From Diadema setosum (taxonomy: Eukaryota; Echinodermata; Echinoidea; Diadematoida; Diadematidae): DNA of 64,000 nt. Below, piece after piece: positions 1 to 13,330 of the stretch (within the stretch, counting starts at the first letter, position 1; every line of letters starts with the position of its first letter). The stretch is from positions 21,178,138 through 21,242,137 of the forward strand of contig NC_092697.1 in assembly GCF_964275005.1 (NCBI RefSeq). Reading direction: 5' to 3'. The notes beneath the pieces were generated by a model. It was not told the origin of the DNA. It saw only the letters and a program-made list of their open reading frames with translations, and ran no database searches. The position numbers and the translations under genes were made by a program.

Positions 1-720
1 AAATGTTTGTTATGTCCAGCTATTTACAAAAGTGTGAATTTTTATTCTTAATCTCTTGACAAGAGAGCAATAAGACCTTGGGATACATATTATGTATGTG
101 GCTTCATTTTTGTATTCATAGACGAGAGTGAACTTTGCTTTTTTGACTCCACCTAAAGAGGGAAAGGTCTGGGAACCCCACCCCCACCCAACCTCTCGGA
201 ATTTTTTTTTTTCACTGCCTAAGACAGGCTAGGACTTTTGCACTTGTATTTCATGACCCCTTTCTCTGTCTTCTGCATGTTTTAATGCCATTAACACATC
301 TGTTTTGGTCAGACCCATACTTCAGGTGCCAGATTACAATTACTGTAAGAACTCCCAAAATAACCCAACATAATTAGAGTTTAGTATCTCTGAATCTACA
401 GTGTATGTATAACATTGTAGATCATGATTTGCCACTGGGAGAAGAACTTGGTTAATATTTGAGTGCAATTCAATGGATTAGTAAAGTTTGGACTTACTTT
501 TCACTCTTAACCTTTGACCTGATGGGTCACATTTTTGTATGTCAGCTCGTTTTGTTTGGCTGTTGCAATTTTTTTAGAAGATTAATTTAACAATGGAATG
601 GATTGCTCTGAAATATTTGTATATTATCTTTAAACTCTTTAGGTGTTCCCTAAATCCAATCTATTGTATGGATTAGAAAAATTGCCTTTAAACAGCTTTT
701 TATTGGACCAAAACTAGTGT
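1..720. other. No gene seen
   Basis: AT-rich, without ORF, inverted repeat or family similarity that I can support. Confidence 0.5.
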
Positions 721-758
721 TGTCCCTGTTGACCCCAAATTTGGGGTCAACAGGGACA
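721..758. repeat. Perfect 38-base palindrome
   Basis: TGTCCCTGTTGACCCCAAA followed at once by its exact reverse complement, with no spacer. It would extrude as a cruciform or form a hairpin. Confidence 0.95.
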
Positions 759-1201
759 GCGCCATTTTATTAAAAAACATGATTTTTCCCCTAGTATATT
801 TTTTTCGTAATACCAAATTAAAGGTACTTTAGGTGGACATAAATTCCCCACATGAGATTCAGTCTTTGGGCTGCATGAAAAAAATGACAATCATGAGAAC
901 ATTAAAATTGTCCCTATTCACCTCGTTTTACAGTAACTGACCCTCTGCATGCACACAATTTGCTCATAGCTCATTCCATGCCCACAAAATTGACCAGCTA
1001 CATGGATATTGGCAGTATCAACATCATTCCTTACCAGTAAAACACCCATATTATACTCATAAAACACCCGCAGATGACATACATTTCCTGCGCATAGGCA
1101 CAGATCCATGGACAACCTACAGTACATACATTGTACCTACTGTACTTCAAGAGGGTTAACTGCCTGTGACTTGGGGAAGTCGCGGGCTTCGTACAGTTGT
1201 A

Positions 1202-1508
1202 CTGGGGTTCTGCATGGACCTCTGCAGGCAATCCCAAGCAACTCGCCTGGAACAAGTTTTGAGCATGCTAAAACCTTGGCTGGGTAAATCTGACTTGCAT
1301 GTGCCCCCCAGACAACTAAAGGCAAGATACCTGCTAGGTACTGTCAGGTGTGGGCTATCTGCAGGGGCCTCCAGGCACTAAAAATTGTTCACCGCAAGTC
1401 ACAAACAACGCTTGCCCGGAAGGGTGTGATGGGGCCCTTGAGAATGCTCAAAACTTGTTCCGGGTGAGTAGAGGGGGATTGCCCGCAGAGGTCCATGCAG
1501 AACACCGG
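1202..1508. repeat. Inverted repeat with 68-base arms
   Basis: The left arm 1202-1269 (TTCTGCATGGACCTCTGC ... AACAAGTTTTGAGCAT) is the inverse of 1441-1508 with about 80 percent identity. Around it the sequence is GC-richer than its flanks. A triple 11-base repeat (GCCCGTATGCT) follows at about 1566-1598. Probably one diverged DNA element. Confidence 0.6.
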
Positions 1509-1639
1509 TAGGAGGCTGGTAGCAACTGCACCTTGCAGGCAACTCCCATGCAGGTACATTGCAGTGCCCGTATGCTGCCCGTATGCTGCCCGTAACTAAA
1601 GACGGATCGGTCTCAAAGCTCTTACACACCACCCATGCA

Positions 1640-4160
1640 CACCTGACAAGCAGGTCGCACGGAAAACATGCAAGTAAAACATATTAGTAGCATGTGTCCA
1701 GCTGGTAAAACGCATGCATAAGTCACTCAAATCCTTGTCTGCCCGCATAAAATTATCCACTGTACTAGGAAATCTCAACATGCAACAAGCCTGGAATGCG
1801 TGACAGGGCATTTGATAGTAATAATATGGATTGGGCAATATCAGGGGGACATTAATTGCCTTTACTAGTACTGTAGAATCTCATTTTTCCAAGTTGTAGA
1901 ATCTCATTTTTCCTAGTTGAAGACTCCGGAAATATGACTTTACTTCATGCAATACAGGTATCCCCCTCAAGGGGGTCCCGCGGATTTGTGAATGTCTCCA
2001 CTTTGTGATTGACCGGAATGTTTACATGTAAAGTGAATGGCGAGACCCGGATGTAGGGTGATACCCACTAATATCGCCCGCTGACCTCGACGACCGATCA
2101 AAATACCAACTACAATTTCCCCGCAAAACTACCTCACATAGGTAATAATTATATTATATTGCATACAGCAAGTAAATAGTTCAGTTGCTTGTATTTTCAT
2201 GGCAGTTTCTTGTCGTACTACAAAATATCCACCCTACAACAGTTTCCACTTTTACAGTACATGTGATTAGAAGCATACTGTCACACCCTTCCTTGTCATT
2301 ATGTTGGGATGTATGACAGGTAGAGAAATTGTGGAGGGTATTTTAATGTGCATTTGAAGCATTACTGTGAAACCAGAAATGCCCGCATGCTTTTTAATTT
2401 AACAAATTTTGCGAGACCCAAGATTCACGAAATTAAATGCCTGCCAAAGTTCTTGTCTACACTACATATAAGCATTGAATACCAGTGGCAATTCACAAGA
2501 ATTTCATGCCATGAGAAAGGTGGTCGGCTCCAATTTATGAAAATTCTATGCCGCAAAAATATCTTTACAGTGAGCTTTTTCACATGGACATGAAAAACAA
2601 GTTTACACATAGGCCTACTGTGTCGTGATCTCTTATGTCCTAGTGGAGCTGAACTTTTGATTGTGCTTGTGCATGTGTATATTATGTTGGTAGCATAGCT
2701 GCATTTTTTTTTTTTTTTGTGAAGCATTTACAGAAATACATGCAAGGCAGCAAGGGACACACCCTTGTAAAGAATATCACATGTTCCTGTCTGTCTAAGT
2801 TTACACATAGGTCTACAGTGTCATATCTTACATCCTAGTGTAGTTGAACTCTTGAATATGTCAAAATGCATTCAGAATCGTAATAGGGTTTGTTTGTTTT
2901 TCTAACAGGTATGTATAATGTGTATCTATGTAACAAGGTAAATTCATGATGTAAAAGTAGTAATGTCCCATTTGGTAATATTAGTCAATTTGATGACATA
3001 ACTAAAAGCTTTCAATTTTTTTTCATTTCTCTCAATATAACTACTGTACTGTACAGCATAAACTTTTTTTTTTTCAAAACTTCTATCCAAAAAATCAGCA
3101 ACTCACAAAATCTTGCCTTTCATAAACAGATGCATTGTTTATAATTATGTTGTTTTAAAGAACGAAAGGAGAGAGAGAGAAAATGGGGCCCTATACAAAT
3201 AATTTGCCCCAAATGTGTGTGTGTATATATATATATTGTTTATATATATATACACACACACACACATACACACACCATGTCTTGAATAATTTATATAGTG
3301 TAAACTACACGTGTACAAGTACTGTGTGTATTTCAGGGGTATCACATCTATTGTGACTTCGTTCCCTCTTCTTCCTCTTCTTCCCTTTTCTTCTGTTTCA
3401 GTTGTACAATTCTCTGACATGGCAATAACAGACAAGGAACCAGTATGTACAAAAAAACAAACCAACATAGTATATTTCCTTCCATGAGTCAAATTCATAT
3501 GCCAGTAATAAAAAGGTGAGCTTCATATGAATTGAACACATTTGATAGCAATATATTCATGATAAAGTTCTCAATATATATACCATATATTACATGGAAT
3601 TCAAAAAATAAATGTGTGTCAGCACAATATTGTACTATACACACATTCTACACAACATACAGAATGTCTTACACACATTTGCTCACCTCTGCACTTGACA
3701 ACCTAACAAAACATCATTGATACAAAACTGCAAAAACAAACTTCACCTGGAAACCCGTTTAACCATTGTAAAATGCATGCACATACGGTAAAAATTACCA
3801 TGCCTAAGTTAGGTGAAGATTATGAAAAATGAGTCCACCAGAATTCTCACAGCCTCATATTTTACAACATCATGTCAATGCATTGCAGTTTAGTGTACAT
3901 GTATTGTCCAATTTATATAAGCAATTCAACTGTACATATCTGGATATATGTACACACCATAAATAGCTAGATTTATATTAAAAAGCTCTCATATTTCCAT
4001 TGCTCCCTCTTTCGACAGCATGCCAGTGCTGTAAAACACAAATCCCACTTTATGACATGGACTCATGTCATAACTCATGAACAGCCAGCTAGCTACTGGT
4101 ACTCACTTCTATCAACATGAATCCATGACATCTGATGATTACACTGCAGCTTTCAAATAA
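1640..4160. other. No gene seen
   Basis: AT-rich sequence with microsatellites only (poly-T at 2705-2719, the 3213-3275 tract). The minus-strand ORF over 3145-3498 is largely low-complexity. Confidence 0.5.
3213..3275. repeat. Palindromic (TG)n(TA)n ... (TA)n(CA)n tract
   Basis: atgtgtgtgtgtatatatata and its inverse around ttgttt: a self-complementary microsatellite. Confidence 0.9.
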
Positions 4161-4163
4161 AAC

Positions 4164-5068
4164 TTAAAGTGAAAACACAGTTTTGGTAAGGTTTTGAGAA
4201 CCCGTCTGGCACCATTTCATATTTGCTTGTAATATATCGAAAGAGTCTATACAAGAAACTTACCTGGCTGACGCGATTTGCCGGGATGATGAGTTGTTTT
4301 GGAGTATTTTGAGATCAAAAGTTAAAGTCGGTATACTGACTTTTATTCCAGAAGGATCCAGGTTAACTCGGTCTCAGGGACAACTCGGCCCTATTTCTGA
4401 CAATTTATACGCAGTTCGTGATCGCCATACATTGTATTCTATACATAGGCGCTTGATAGGCACACATTAATTCTGCACGCGCGCCAAAGAGGTTCTTTGA
4501 TGCGCGTGTTGTTTCAACTCGGCCCATAACTGCAACCAGCCAGAACGAGAAGCGCTTCCATAGTACAACACTGTATAATCCAAAGGGACAACTCGGCCCC
4601 GCCGTCAAAACGAGGCCGAGTTGTCCCCGAGTCCGAGTTAGCCTTACCCTGATCAGGGAAGTTCTGAGATGCAAACATTTTTGGTTACTGTATATGCCAT
4701 ATATTTCACGAGTCTAAATTTTCGCGAATCAGGAATTCCCGACGATTTCGCGAGTGGTTAAATTCGCAATCGTGGAGTCCTGTACTGAACGGAGAAGTGT
4801 ACACGCTTACGTCACATTCACGTCGGGATCAGAGTCAATATTTTTGCATGACTTTAATTTCGCGAATAGCACCCGACTCGCGAAATTCGCGAAAATAAAA
4901 ACCTCGCGAAATATTCGGCGTATACAGTAATATTTCGCATTTTCGTCATTACCCAACGAATATCTTGTCATTACAGCATTATTCCACACATTTCTTAGGC
5001 ATACATGTACATTTTGGGGCAAAATTTGACAATTTTGCAGGCTAACCAGAACTATGTTTTGGCTTTAA
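4164..5068. mobile_element. 0.9 kb DNA element, copy A, carrying a younger MITE
   Basis: Ends are imperfect inverted repeats (TTAAAGTGAAAACACAGTTT against the inverse of AACTATGTTTTGGCTTTAA). It matches 33463-34377 over most of its length, including CTAACTCGGTCTCAGGG-type and GTTCGTGATCGCCAT sequence. No ORF. A 240-base MITE sits inside at 4688-4927 and is absent from the other copy. Confidence 0.75.
4688..4927. mobile_element. MITE with CTGTATAYGCC ends inserted in the 0.9 kb element
   Basis: CTGTATATGCC at the left and GGCGTATACAG at the right, flanked by TA on both sides. The second copy of the host element reads ggttaatattt at the same point (about 34234), with a single TA: an empty site. 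The interior is full of TTCGCGA words. A second copy is at 7849-8101. Confidence 0.9.
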
Positions 5069-5959
5069 CTGTCCCAGCATGCACTTGAGACTCGAATTGA
5101 GTGTACACTTTATGCAAGCTACAATGTATACAAGCGTAACAGGGAAATATTATCTGAAAAACCCACTATCCATCAAATCTGATTTCTATGCTCTTGAAGA
5201 AAGGCATGGAAATTGTGTCCTTTGAAGCAGTGTCTTGTAATTCACCACTTACCCAGGTCAAACAACAGCCTTCAGTTTTACAACTTTTCACGAGTGGGGG
5301 GCTCTTTCCCGCCATTTTGCAGTTATTATCTACAAACATGTACACAGTCAATCTCTCTTTCTCTTTCAGGCTCACTCTTTCAAGGTGAAAGTTTATAAAG
5401 AAATATTTTATGAATCTTACTAAACTGAAAATACTTGAAAGATAATACCAATGCAGGGCAAACTGCATTGCCAAATGAGCTATCATGTGAGACTTTCTTC
5501 TATACCAGAGCTACATCCAACATAAAATCCCTACTGACTTCAGGAATTGTAGGCTTTTCTTGTGAGAGTGCTCACAAACAATTCAGACCAGAGCAGGGAA
5601 GGTCTTCATTAATTTGGTCTCCAATGGTGCTTAGGGTAGCACATGTACCATGCACTCAATAAAAGCCGGAAAGAGGCTCATTTTACCAATGCTCAATTAT
5701 CTACCTCATCCTCCATTATGAAATACAACAGTGCAATAGTAACAACTGTATAATTTTAGTTTATTTACCATAATACAGATTACCACAGCAAGGTTTAAGA
5801 CAGCAGTACAGCGATCAGTTCCATGTCAGTATCATTTCTCTGTCTGATAGATCACTTACTTTGTCATGTAAAGTAAATGTTGTGTAACATTCTAACAATG
5901 TGTGTCGACAGAATACTAGTATGAAGGCATGGTACTGGGTATTATGTACTGAAAACATA

Positions 5960-6109
5960 CAGTGGACTCTCATTATAACGAAGTCCTTGGGACCGGCAGT
6001 TTTCCTTTGTTATATCAAAATTTCGTTTTAATCGAACAAATAAACACTACAAAAAATAGGGAGGAAAATGTTTTGTTATAACCATGTTTGTTATAACGGG
6101 AGTGCACTG
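5960..6109. mobile_element. Pogo/Tigger-like MITE, copy 1
   Basis: Begins CAGTGGACTCTCATTATAAC and ends GTTATAACGGGAGTGCACTG, so the termini are inverted repeats. It is flanked by TA on both sides, the target duplication of Tc1/mariner-pogo elements. It is 150 bases and non-coding. Three more copies occur at 9793, 37700 and 63314. Confidence 0.8.
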
Positions 6110-6205
6110 TACTACTGGGTAGGTTTTGGGTTTAGTATCTCATATGTACCAATGCTTTACACACAGTAGAGTAAAGCGACTGTACCTATTAAACCTAAAA
6201 AAAAG

Positions 6206-7215
6206 AGATGAATTAGAAATGTTGCTATGGCGACTGGTATGCCTCCACCATATAGCATTGTTCTACCCAACAGGTCTAGATGTCTTGACAATGCGAGATG
6301 ACAGTTTCACATGAATGGAAAAAAAAAATTGAAATGACAAGTTTGTCACAAATGTGTTGTTTTACTTTCCTTTGACTAGGTTTCATTTGGACAGGTGGCT
6401 CACTTGTTTAAAAGAGCTAATATTTGAAAATGTGAGCATTTTCACTTGACCTTTGATAATAGCCCTTTGACCTTATAACCCAAAATTTTTCAAATAATCA
6501 GTATATAGTAACATCCAGTTTTCATTACAACATTTTGAGCTTTTTTTTTTATGGAAAAGATTCCAAAAATATGAACATGTCCACTTGACTTTTGACCTCG
6601 TGACCCAAAGTTTTCCCCACAGAATCATTGTGCAGTAACTCGAATGATACCTAGTTTGATTCTGTTTTATGCATTGAATAATTTCTAAGGTATGGAGAGA
6701 GAGTGTAATTTCAGCACTAAATAGTGAATTTTAGCATTGACCCCATGACCCCAATATTCCCAAGAGAATCACTGTCAGGCAGTACTAAGTTGCAATGAAA
6801 ATACCTTGAGCTATTTCCGATATGGAGGAATTAAGTTAAATCTTAGCATTTTCATTTGACCTCTGAGCTTTGACCCCATGGCCGGAAACTTTTCCTACAA
6901 AATCTTTATGTGGTAATTCCTCTCTACACTAAGTTTCAAGAAAATAACTTCAGGCATTACATATTATATAGATATGGTGGAAATATTGAATTTTCAGAAT
7001 TTGACCTTGAACTTTGACCATGAGCATGTGCCGCCCCCCCCCCCCCCCCCCCCATACTTGATAGGCACAACTTTGTCACTCAAACATACATATGCTAAGT
7101 TATATTAGGATGCCTCAAACTATGCTGTCCACAAAATTAATTTGGAAAGACGGACAGACAACCCAAAAACATATCTCTGGCCACACTTCGTGGTGAATGC
7201 GTAATAAAAACAGAT
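6206..7215. repeat. Dispersed 1 kb repeat (ATGCCTCCACCAT / TGACCTTTGACC type), copy 1
   Basis: Starts with gttgctatggcgactggtATGCCTCC and runs through repeated TTGACCTTTGACC-like words to a C-run at 7034-7053. It ends with cggacagacaacccaaaaac and ctggccacacttcgtgg. Collinear with 59444-60135. No ORF. Non-autonomous element of unknown class. Confidence 0.7.
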
Positions 7216-7218
7216 ACA

Positions 7219-7458
7219 GTGTTATTAGGGTCAAAAGAAACACTCACAAGAACAGTTTTCAGTTTAATACCTCCATCTAACCACTCAACCTCCCAAGGCA
7301 ACAACCATGTACCACTGTCACATAAACATTCGTATGTAGCTGACTGCAGGTTAGATAGATGCATATACATGAAGGAGTTGGGGAAAGATGTGCCATCTAA
7401 AGCATTTTCCTTGGCATACCATAGATGGCAGCATTCACCTATGGTAAGTTTCACTTGA
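7219..7458. CDS. Exon-like ORF, strand and identity unresolved
   Basis: Both strands are open here. Plus strand: reads through SLIPPSNHSTSQGNNHVPLS to HRWQHSPM and a GTAAGT donor. Minus strand: after CCATAG reads ECCHLWYAKENALDGTSFPN, CLCDSGTWLLPWEVEWLDGG and IKLKTVL to a GTGAGT donor. The minus reading, with its tryptophans and cysteines, looks more like a folded extracellular domain. I recognise neither. The ORF abuts the end of a dispersed repeat. Confidence 0.25.
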
Positions 7459-7848
7459 CACTGATCAAAAGATTATAAATTATGGTATTTGTTCCCAAAG
7501 GGCTAAGCTGAATAAGTGGAAGAGACATAAAAAAGTAACAACAAACACACAATAAAACCAAAAACATTACAATCTTTCCCAGTGTTACTGCTTACAAAAT
7601 GATAACAAAATCTGATCGCTCTAGCCTTTGCTGAGCATAATTTCAAACAAAACAAACAAACTAACAAAAAACCAATGACAGCAAGGACTATACGACAAGT
7701 ACTATGGATACCAGTAGTAGTTGAAGTAGAAGTAGTAGTAGTAGTGGTAGTAGCGTAGTAGTAGTAATAATAATATGAACAACAATATGATAATCATGAT
7801 TACAATAATTACGATAATATAATGTTAATCTTCATCATCATACCAAAT

Positions 7849-8101
7849 ACTGTAATGCCAAATATTTAGTGAGTGAGTCTAACTTTTTTTGCGAATCAGG
7901 ACTCCCCAACAATTTCACAAGTGGTTAAATTCACAATTGTGGAGTGCAGTGCTGAACAGAGAAATGTAATCATGCACATTACATTCATGTTGGGAAGAGA
8001 GTTCATATTTTTGTGTGTTTTTGAATTTGCAAATAGCACAGTCTAACTTGCAAAATTCGTGAAAATAAAAACCTCGCAAAAATATTTGGCATATACAGTA
8101 C
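7849..8101. mobile_element. MITE with CTGTATAYGCC ends, diverged copy
   Basis: TACTGTAATGCCAAATATTT to ATATTTGGCATATACAGTA, collinear with 4686-4929. Nearly all TTCGCGA words of the other copy have decayed to TTTGCAA or TTCACAA, the pattern of methyl-CpG loss, so this copy is older. Confidence 0.8.
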
Positions 8102-9792
8102 ATCAGACCAAGATCAATTATTCCACAAATTCTCAAAATCTGCAAATGTATGTCTCACTCAAGAAATAAATCCACAAGCCATCAAGTAACAACTACACAA
8201 TGTCATCAGTCTTTTTTACAACTTCATCAAAAATCTACTTAACAAATTTCAATCAGATGTTTCTTTCATCAGCTCGTGAATAAAGACTTATTGGAAACAA
8301 CAGAAAAGTACTTCTGCTTTCGCAAATTCTTTACGCTTCACACTTGTGCCAAAACAAGGAAAGACAACCAGGTCACAATGTATACTTGAAAAAAAACAAA
8401 CAAAGAGCACTAAAAGCTTACATCAATAGAATTGTGCAATCATCCCAATTAGTACTTTACTAAGCAGCTAACAATTTAACAGGTACATTGTAGGCAATGT
8501 TCTCTCCAATTTCTACTCAGACAGGAAGGCTATCATGCAGTCACCAAGGGGGAATAGTGATACATGGTTAAGACCATACAAATGGCAGGTGCAACCATTT
8601 GGAGTTATAAGCTGCAGATATCAGTGGTGATTTGTATGGTTAATATTTCCTTGAAGAACATCTGCCATGACGTTTGGGAAAGTTGTACTGTAAACAAAAA
8701 CCTCATTTGAAATTGCAAAAGTAATGTAACCCTTTATACATTGCATGCCTAAGCATTTACCCTGGCTTAATTTGCCAAGCTCTTCATCAGCATCAGCAAG
8801 CCCAGTCAGGTGCAGTAATGTGCAAATCATCAAACAGGAAGACCATAGTGGCACAATAGAGATTAGGGGGATTTGTTAATATTAATCAACAATTAGTGTC
8901 AGAACATTTGTGCCAATTAGCAAAGAAAGCACTCCAGTTGCAGCATGTGTGCCAATTGTCAAACAAAGCACATTAAGGTCAACAGCCTTTTCTTGAATAA
9001 TGTGAGGCATTGTAAATACTACACTCTGGAAATAATGCTTAATCAGTAACATTCCCAAGGAAAACAGTGCTACACTGAACATTACAACCCGACTTATAGG
9101 ATGGGTTGCTAGCGTTTGCAGATTTGCGCAGTTTCACATCAGTATGTACACAGACACTTAATGATTTAAATTTGAATGTTTGGTCATGTTCTCTATACAT
9201 GAAGTAACCCACAGAAAACTGCAGATGTTATTTTGACAATCATAAATCTGGGTTAAAGCAGACTTCATGTCAAAGTTGATCACAGAAAGAAACATTAGAA
9301 CTTGCCACATCCAGTCATGATATACCTGTGTCATTGGTCATAGTCTCATTATAATACACACTGTCACCAAAGGCTGAGTGGTGAAATCTAGAATACACCT
9401 TAAAAAAACAATACACAAGACTCCAACTTATACTGCTACTCTCTTGTCGGAGGCCCAACCCCTCCTTCTAATACTTCCCAAAGACTTGCACTAAACACAT
9501 ATGGATTACACCTTTTTCAAAACCCAGCTGTCAAATATGTATTGCAAATAAAAACTGGTTGAACATCCTCTATCATCAGCAAAAAGTTTGAGTATTTCCC
9601 AAATGAGCATTAACAATTGTGGGATGAACAGCAAGCACAGATAAGAAATGAAGGCTTGCTTTATGCCTTTTTCCTAACAATGATACATGCTACTCGGACT
9701 CAGCATTCAAATCTGAGTAAAAAAATTATGACTTTAAACTAAGAAGCAAGGACATTGGTCTGAGAGTCACATAGTACATAGCCATGCGAGTA

Positions 9793-9958
9793 CAGTGGAC
9801 TCCCATTACAACAAAGTCCTCGGGACTGGTATTTTTTCATTATATCAACATTTCGTTATAACCAAATAAACAAACAATAAATAAACAAAGAGAGGATACC
9901 ATTTCGGCCTTAACTGGAATTTCGTTATAACGGTGCTCATTATACTGGGAGTGCACTG
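9793..9958. mobile_element. Pogo/Tigger-like MITE, copy 2
   Basis: CAGTGGACTCCCATTACAAC to GGGAGTGCACTG, flanked by TA. It shares the internal words TTTCGTTATAACC and ACCGGCAGTTTT-type sequence with copy 1. Confidence 0.8.
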
Positions 9959-10625
9959 TACACATCATACATAAATTTTGCACATTGCATCAATGCAGCA
10001 GAATGACAACAAAGTCTTGAAATGCCATCCAAAAAAATAACCCGTCCCAGATAACTTTTTGTGTCCACATAATAAATGCACAAATAGTTCAAATACTGAG
10101 AGAGTAGGTAAAGTGCTAAATGTATCTCTCCAAGCATGTTAAATCAGTCCCATTATATCTCCTATTAGGTACACATTCATTTAAAAGAATAAACCCATCA
10201 CAATTACTGCATTTCAATGACACAAGGAACAACTAATCCTCCTTTATACTTATCAAGAACACTTTATCATGTCAACATAGCTAGCACTAGGGGAGTATAT
10301 CAGGCAAATAAGAGTTATACAAAACATGTGCAGCAAAACTGTCATTATTAAAAATTTACATTCATCATAAAACTCAAGATAAATAACCCATTGGTCTTAC
10401 TCATTTATATACACATTTTTGACAATGAGCATGTATTTATAAGTTACAACGTTCAACTGACCTCTTCAGGTAATATCATTCTTTAAACAACAGAATTCAA
10501 AATCTGTTTTCCAGTGAGAAAAAAACAACATTGTATAAATATGCAAAATCTATTACTAAATACCACAAATTATGTTGTTCATAAAACATGAAAGCAGTGA
10601 ATATGAGCTTTGGCAAGACAACAAA

Positions 10626-11457
10626 AGAGACCAAGGGGGTCTAGCGCTCATCTGAGTAAAGTTCACCTTCCACACATTTTTGCAGACTATTAACTATAAA
10701 GAAGAACATAGCAAACTTGTGTGTGTTGGTGGGGGGCTTTCGGGGCATTTGGGAGGGCATGGTGTCTACTTGTATATTCTATCACACTGGCGATAATAAC
10801 TACCAATTTTGAAAAAATCTGACCATGTGTTTTCAAAAAAAATATCAAAATAAGAAAAATGACCTCAAATTTGGTCCCAGCCCCTAGGGGGCCACCCCTG
10901 GATATGCCATAAAAAACTTGGTAGAACACTCACATCATTCTTTTGTATCATTATTCTCAAATTTGGGGTTTTGAGGAAACCGTATGACCAAATACATATT
11001 CTATCACCTGCCAAATTTATGTGAAAATTTGACCATATATCTTTAAAGTGAAGATGGAAGTGTGAAAATTGGCCCGTAATTTGGTACTGGCTCCAAGGGG
11101 GCGAGCCCTGGTTCTGTCATACACAAACTTGAAAGTACACTCACTTTGATATGTATTTAGCATAAACTAGCTCTTTCAATTCCAGTTCTAGAGAAGAAGA
11201 TTTATAAAGATTCCTCAATTTGGGGCATTAGGACCCCCTTGGGGCCCCGGGTGGGGTGGGGAGGGGGTGGATACATTGTGCCTATTTAAACAAATGGAGA
11301 TCACATCACCTTAGGGTTGCTACTGTCAAGTTTGGTGAAAATCTGTCATGGGGTTTTCAAGAAGCTGTAAATGTAAAATGTTTACACACAACACCAGGCG
11401 GACGGCAGATGATGAACGATAGCAACAGCTCACTTGAGCCTTTGGCTCAGGTGAGCT
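10626..11457. repeat. Dispersed element ending in GGCTCAGGTGAGC, copy 1
   Basis: Begins agagaccaagggggtctagcgctcatctgag and ends in the near-palindrome gctcacttgagcctttggctcaggtgagc. Internal words ttctggttctagagaagaag and ccaagtttggtgaaaat identify the family, which also makes up 20085-24621 and 61851-62780. Confidence 0.75.
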
Positions 11458-13330
11458 TAAAAGGTTTGCTTAGAAAGAATGAAGGTCTATTTCAATCTTT
11501 CCAGGATAATGTCAACATTTTTTTAATCAATGGTTTTGTTCAGAGAGAAGTGATGATTCAAATGACAAAGCAGACATCTTCCATAAAAATATCTCTTTGA
11601 TTACAGCTGGATGACCAGTGATATGGTAAGATATCTTTTGGTCCTGGACCCGTGTACTCATTTGTACACACATAAACAAAATCTTTACAGTAAAATTTTA
11701 ATACCAGTACCTTAATCAAGATATACATTTGTAAATATGGAAGGTAAATCATAATGACTATAACAAGTGACATGTAATCACAACTACACAGGATGGTGAT
11801 TGTATCTGGATGTTGAGTGTGGACATTTCTGACAGATGTACAACACTGAGGTTATGCAGAGTATTTTCTATTAAATATTTCAATGGTGAGGAAAAAAGAC
11901 CCCATAAGAACAAAAAGTGGGATCTCTTGCAAATGGAATATACTCTAAATATCATGTGTTATTTTCATGAAGGAGATATTGCAATGGTTTATTCTCCATC
12001 TTTCTTGCATTAAGTTTTTCTTTGAGCATCAATCGTGTACTTCACTTCACAGTAATACATTAATACCCATGTATATAGCAAAACCTTTAACATAAAGTTT
12101 CCATCACTTGCACTTTCCTAGATGTGCCAACTAAATGCTTCACATTCTTAGAGATAGGCAGGCTTGTTAAGAACATAGTCCTCCCATACAATACTCTTCT
12201 GACTTAAAACAAACAGCATTCTCTCCACAACATTTTACCGGGTAATGATGCTTGACAAGATTCACAAAGTATTACACTCAAGCAAGTTTGTTCAACCACT
12301 TACCAGAAGAGGCTGAAGTTGTGTAGAAGAGATCACTGGGAAGAAAGAAGCCAACATGTGGCATGTATTGACTGATACACAGCTGAAGACAAGTGATGGT
12401 CATTGCCCTAAATTAAGATGCCCAGCAGAGGAGTCATCTCTTCAGAGTCTACACATAGTGGATACCCAAAAGTCCTCTTTCTAGAAATATATATCACTAA
12501 ACAGAGGATGCAAGTTGTCATTAACAGCACGTCGGTGGATCTAAACAGTGTGAAAAATTCCCTTCAATATCATCAATAATATGAAGACCACAGAAAGATC
12601 ACAGTGGCCACTTCCAATTAATTCTTGTTTCTTTGTAATTGAAGTTGATGATTCAAACATGGCACTTCAACTCTTCATCCTTTGAACATGAAATTCATAT
12701 GGGTGGAATGTCACAACACATCGTCAGGTGAGCAGTTCAGAGGGGAGTGTAATATTCCTTTTCTCTATATGCATACATGATTTGCAGTTTATGAGTTCAC
12801 AGAGTTGTGCATAATTGTCATACTTTATCAAGAAAAAGTATGTTTGAAACCTTAGAGATGGATTTTGATGTTTAAATTACTTTGAAAAGCAGATGCATTC
12901 ACAAACAAAAATTGAAAATCCCCTTTTGGAAAGCATCCACTCAGCCTATGGTAAAGAGTTGACAACATATTGCAATCCCTGAACAACAACAACAACAACA
13001 ACAACAAAATACTAAATTTTGTTATTTGGCTTTGACAATAGTCAAAATAGACAAAACAGTAGTCTACACATTATCCTGCTAAACATAAAAAACCCTGTAT
13101 TGCCAGTAAGAACAAAATGGCCGTTTTGACACGACACAAAATGTACATAGGCAAAACAATGAATATTGATAACAAACATGCATTACTCCTGATTTTAGAA
13201 AAACCTCACTGAAAAATGTCAAGGGCTTACTGAAACAGATCAGACTAGTATTCTTCACAAAGACCCACCAGCATAGTGTCCCACTGCAACCTAACACTTG
13301 ATGTAGTCTACAGACATGACAATGCTCCTG

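Larger units (their letters stand above)
7470..13330 (-). other. UGCG 3' side: 3' UTR and downstream flank
   Basis: Mostly unique AT-rich sequence directly downstream of the UGCG stop, interrupted by repeat copies at 7849-8101, 9793-9958 and 10626-11457 and an (AAC)n tract at 12981-13007. The UTR probably occupies the part next to the stop. I cannot place the polyadenylation site. The minus-strand ORFs of 60-80 codons here show no protein similarity I recognise. Confidence 0.35.
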
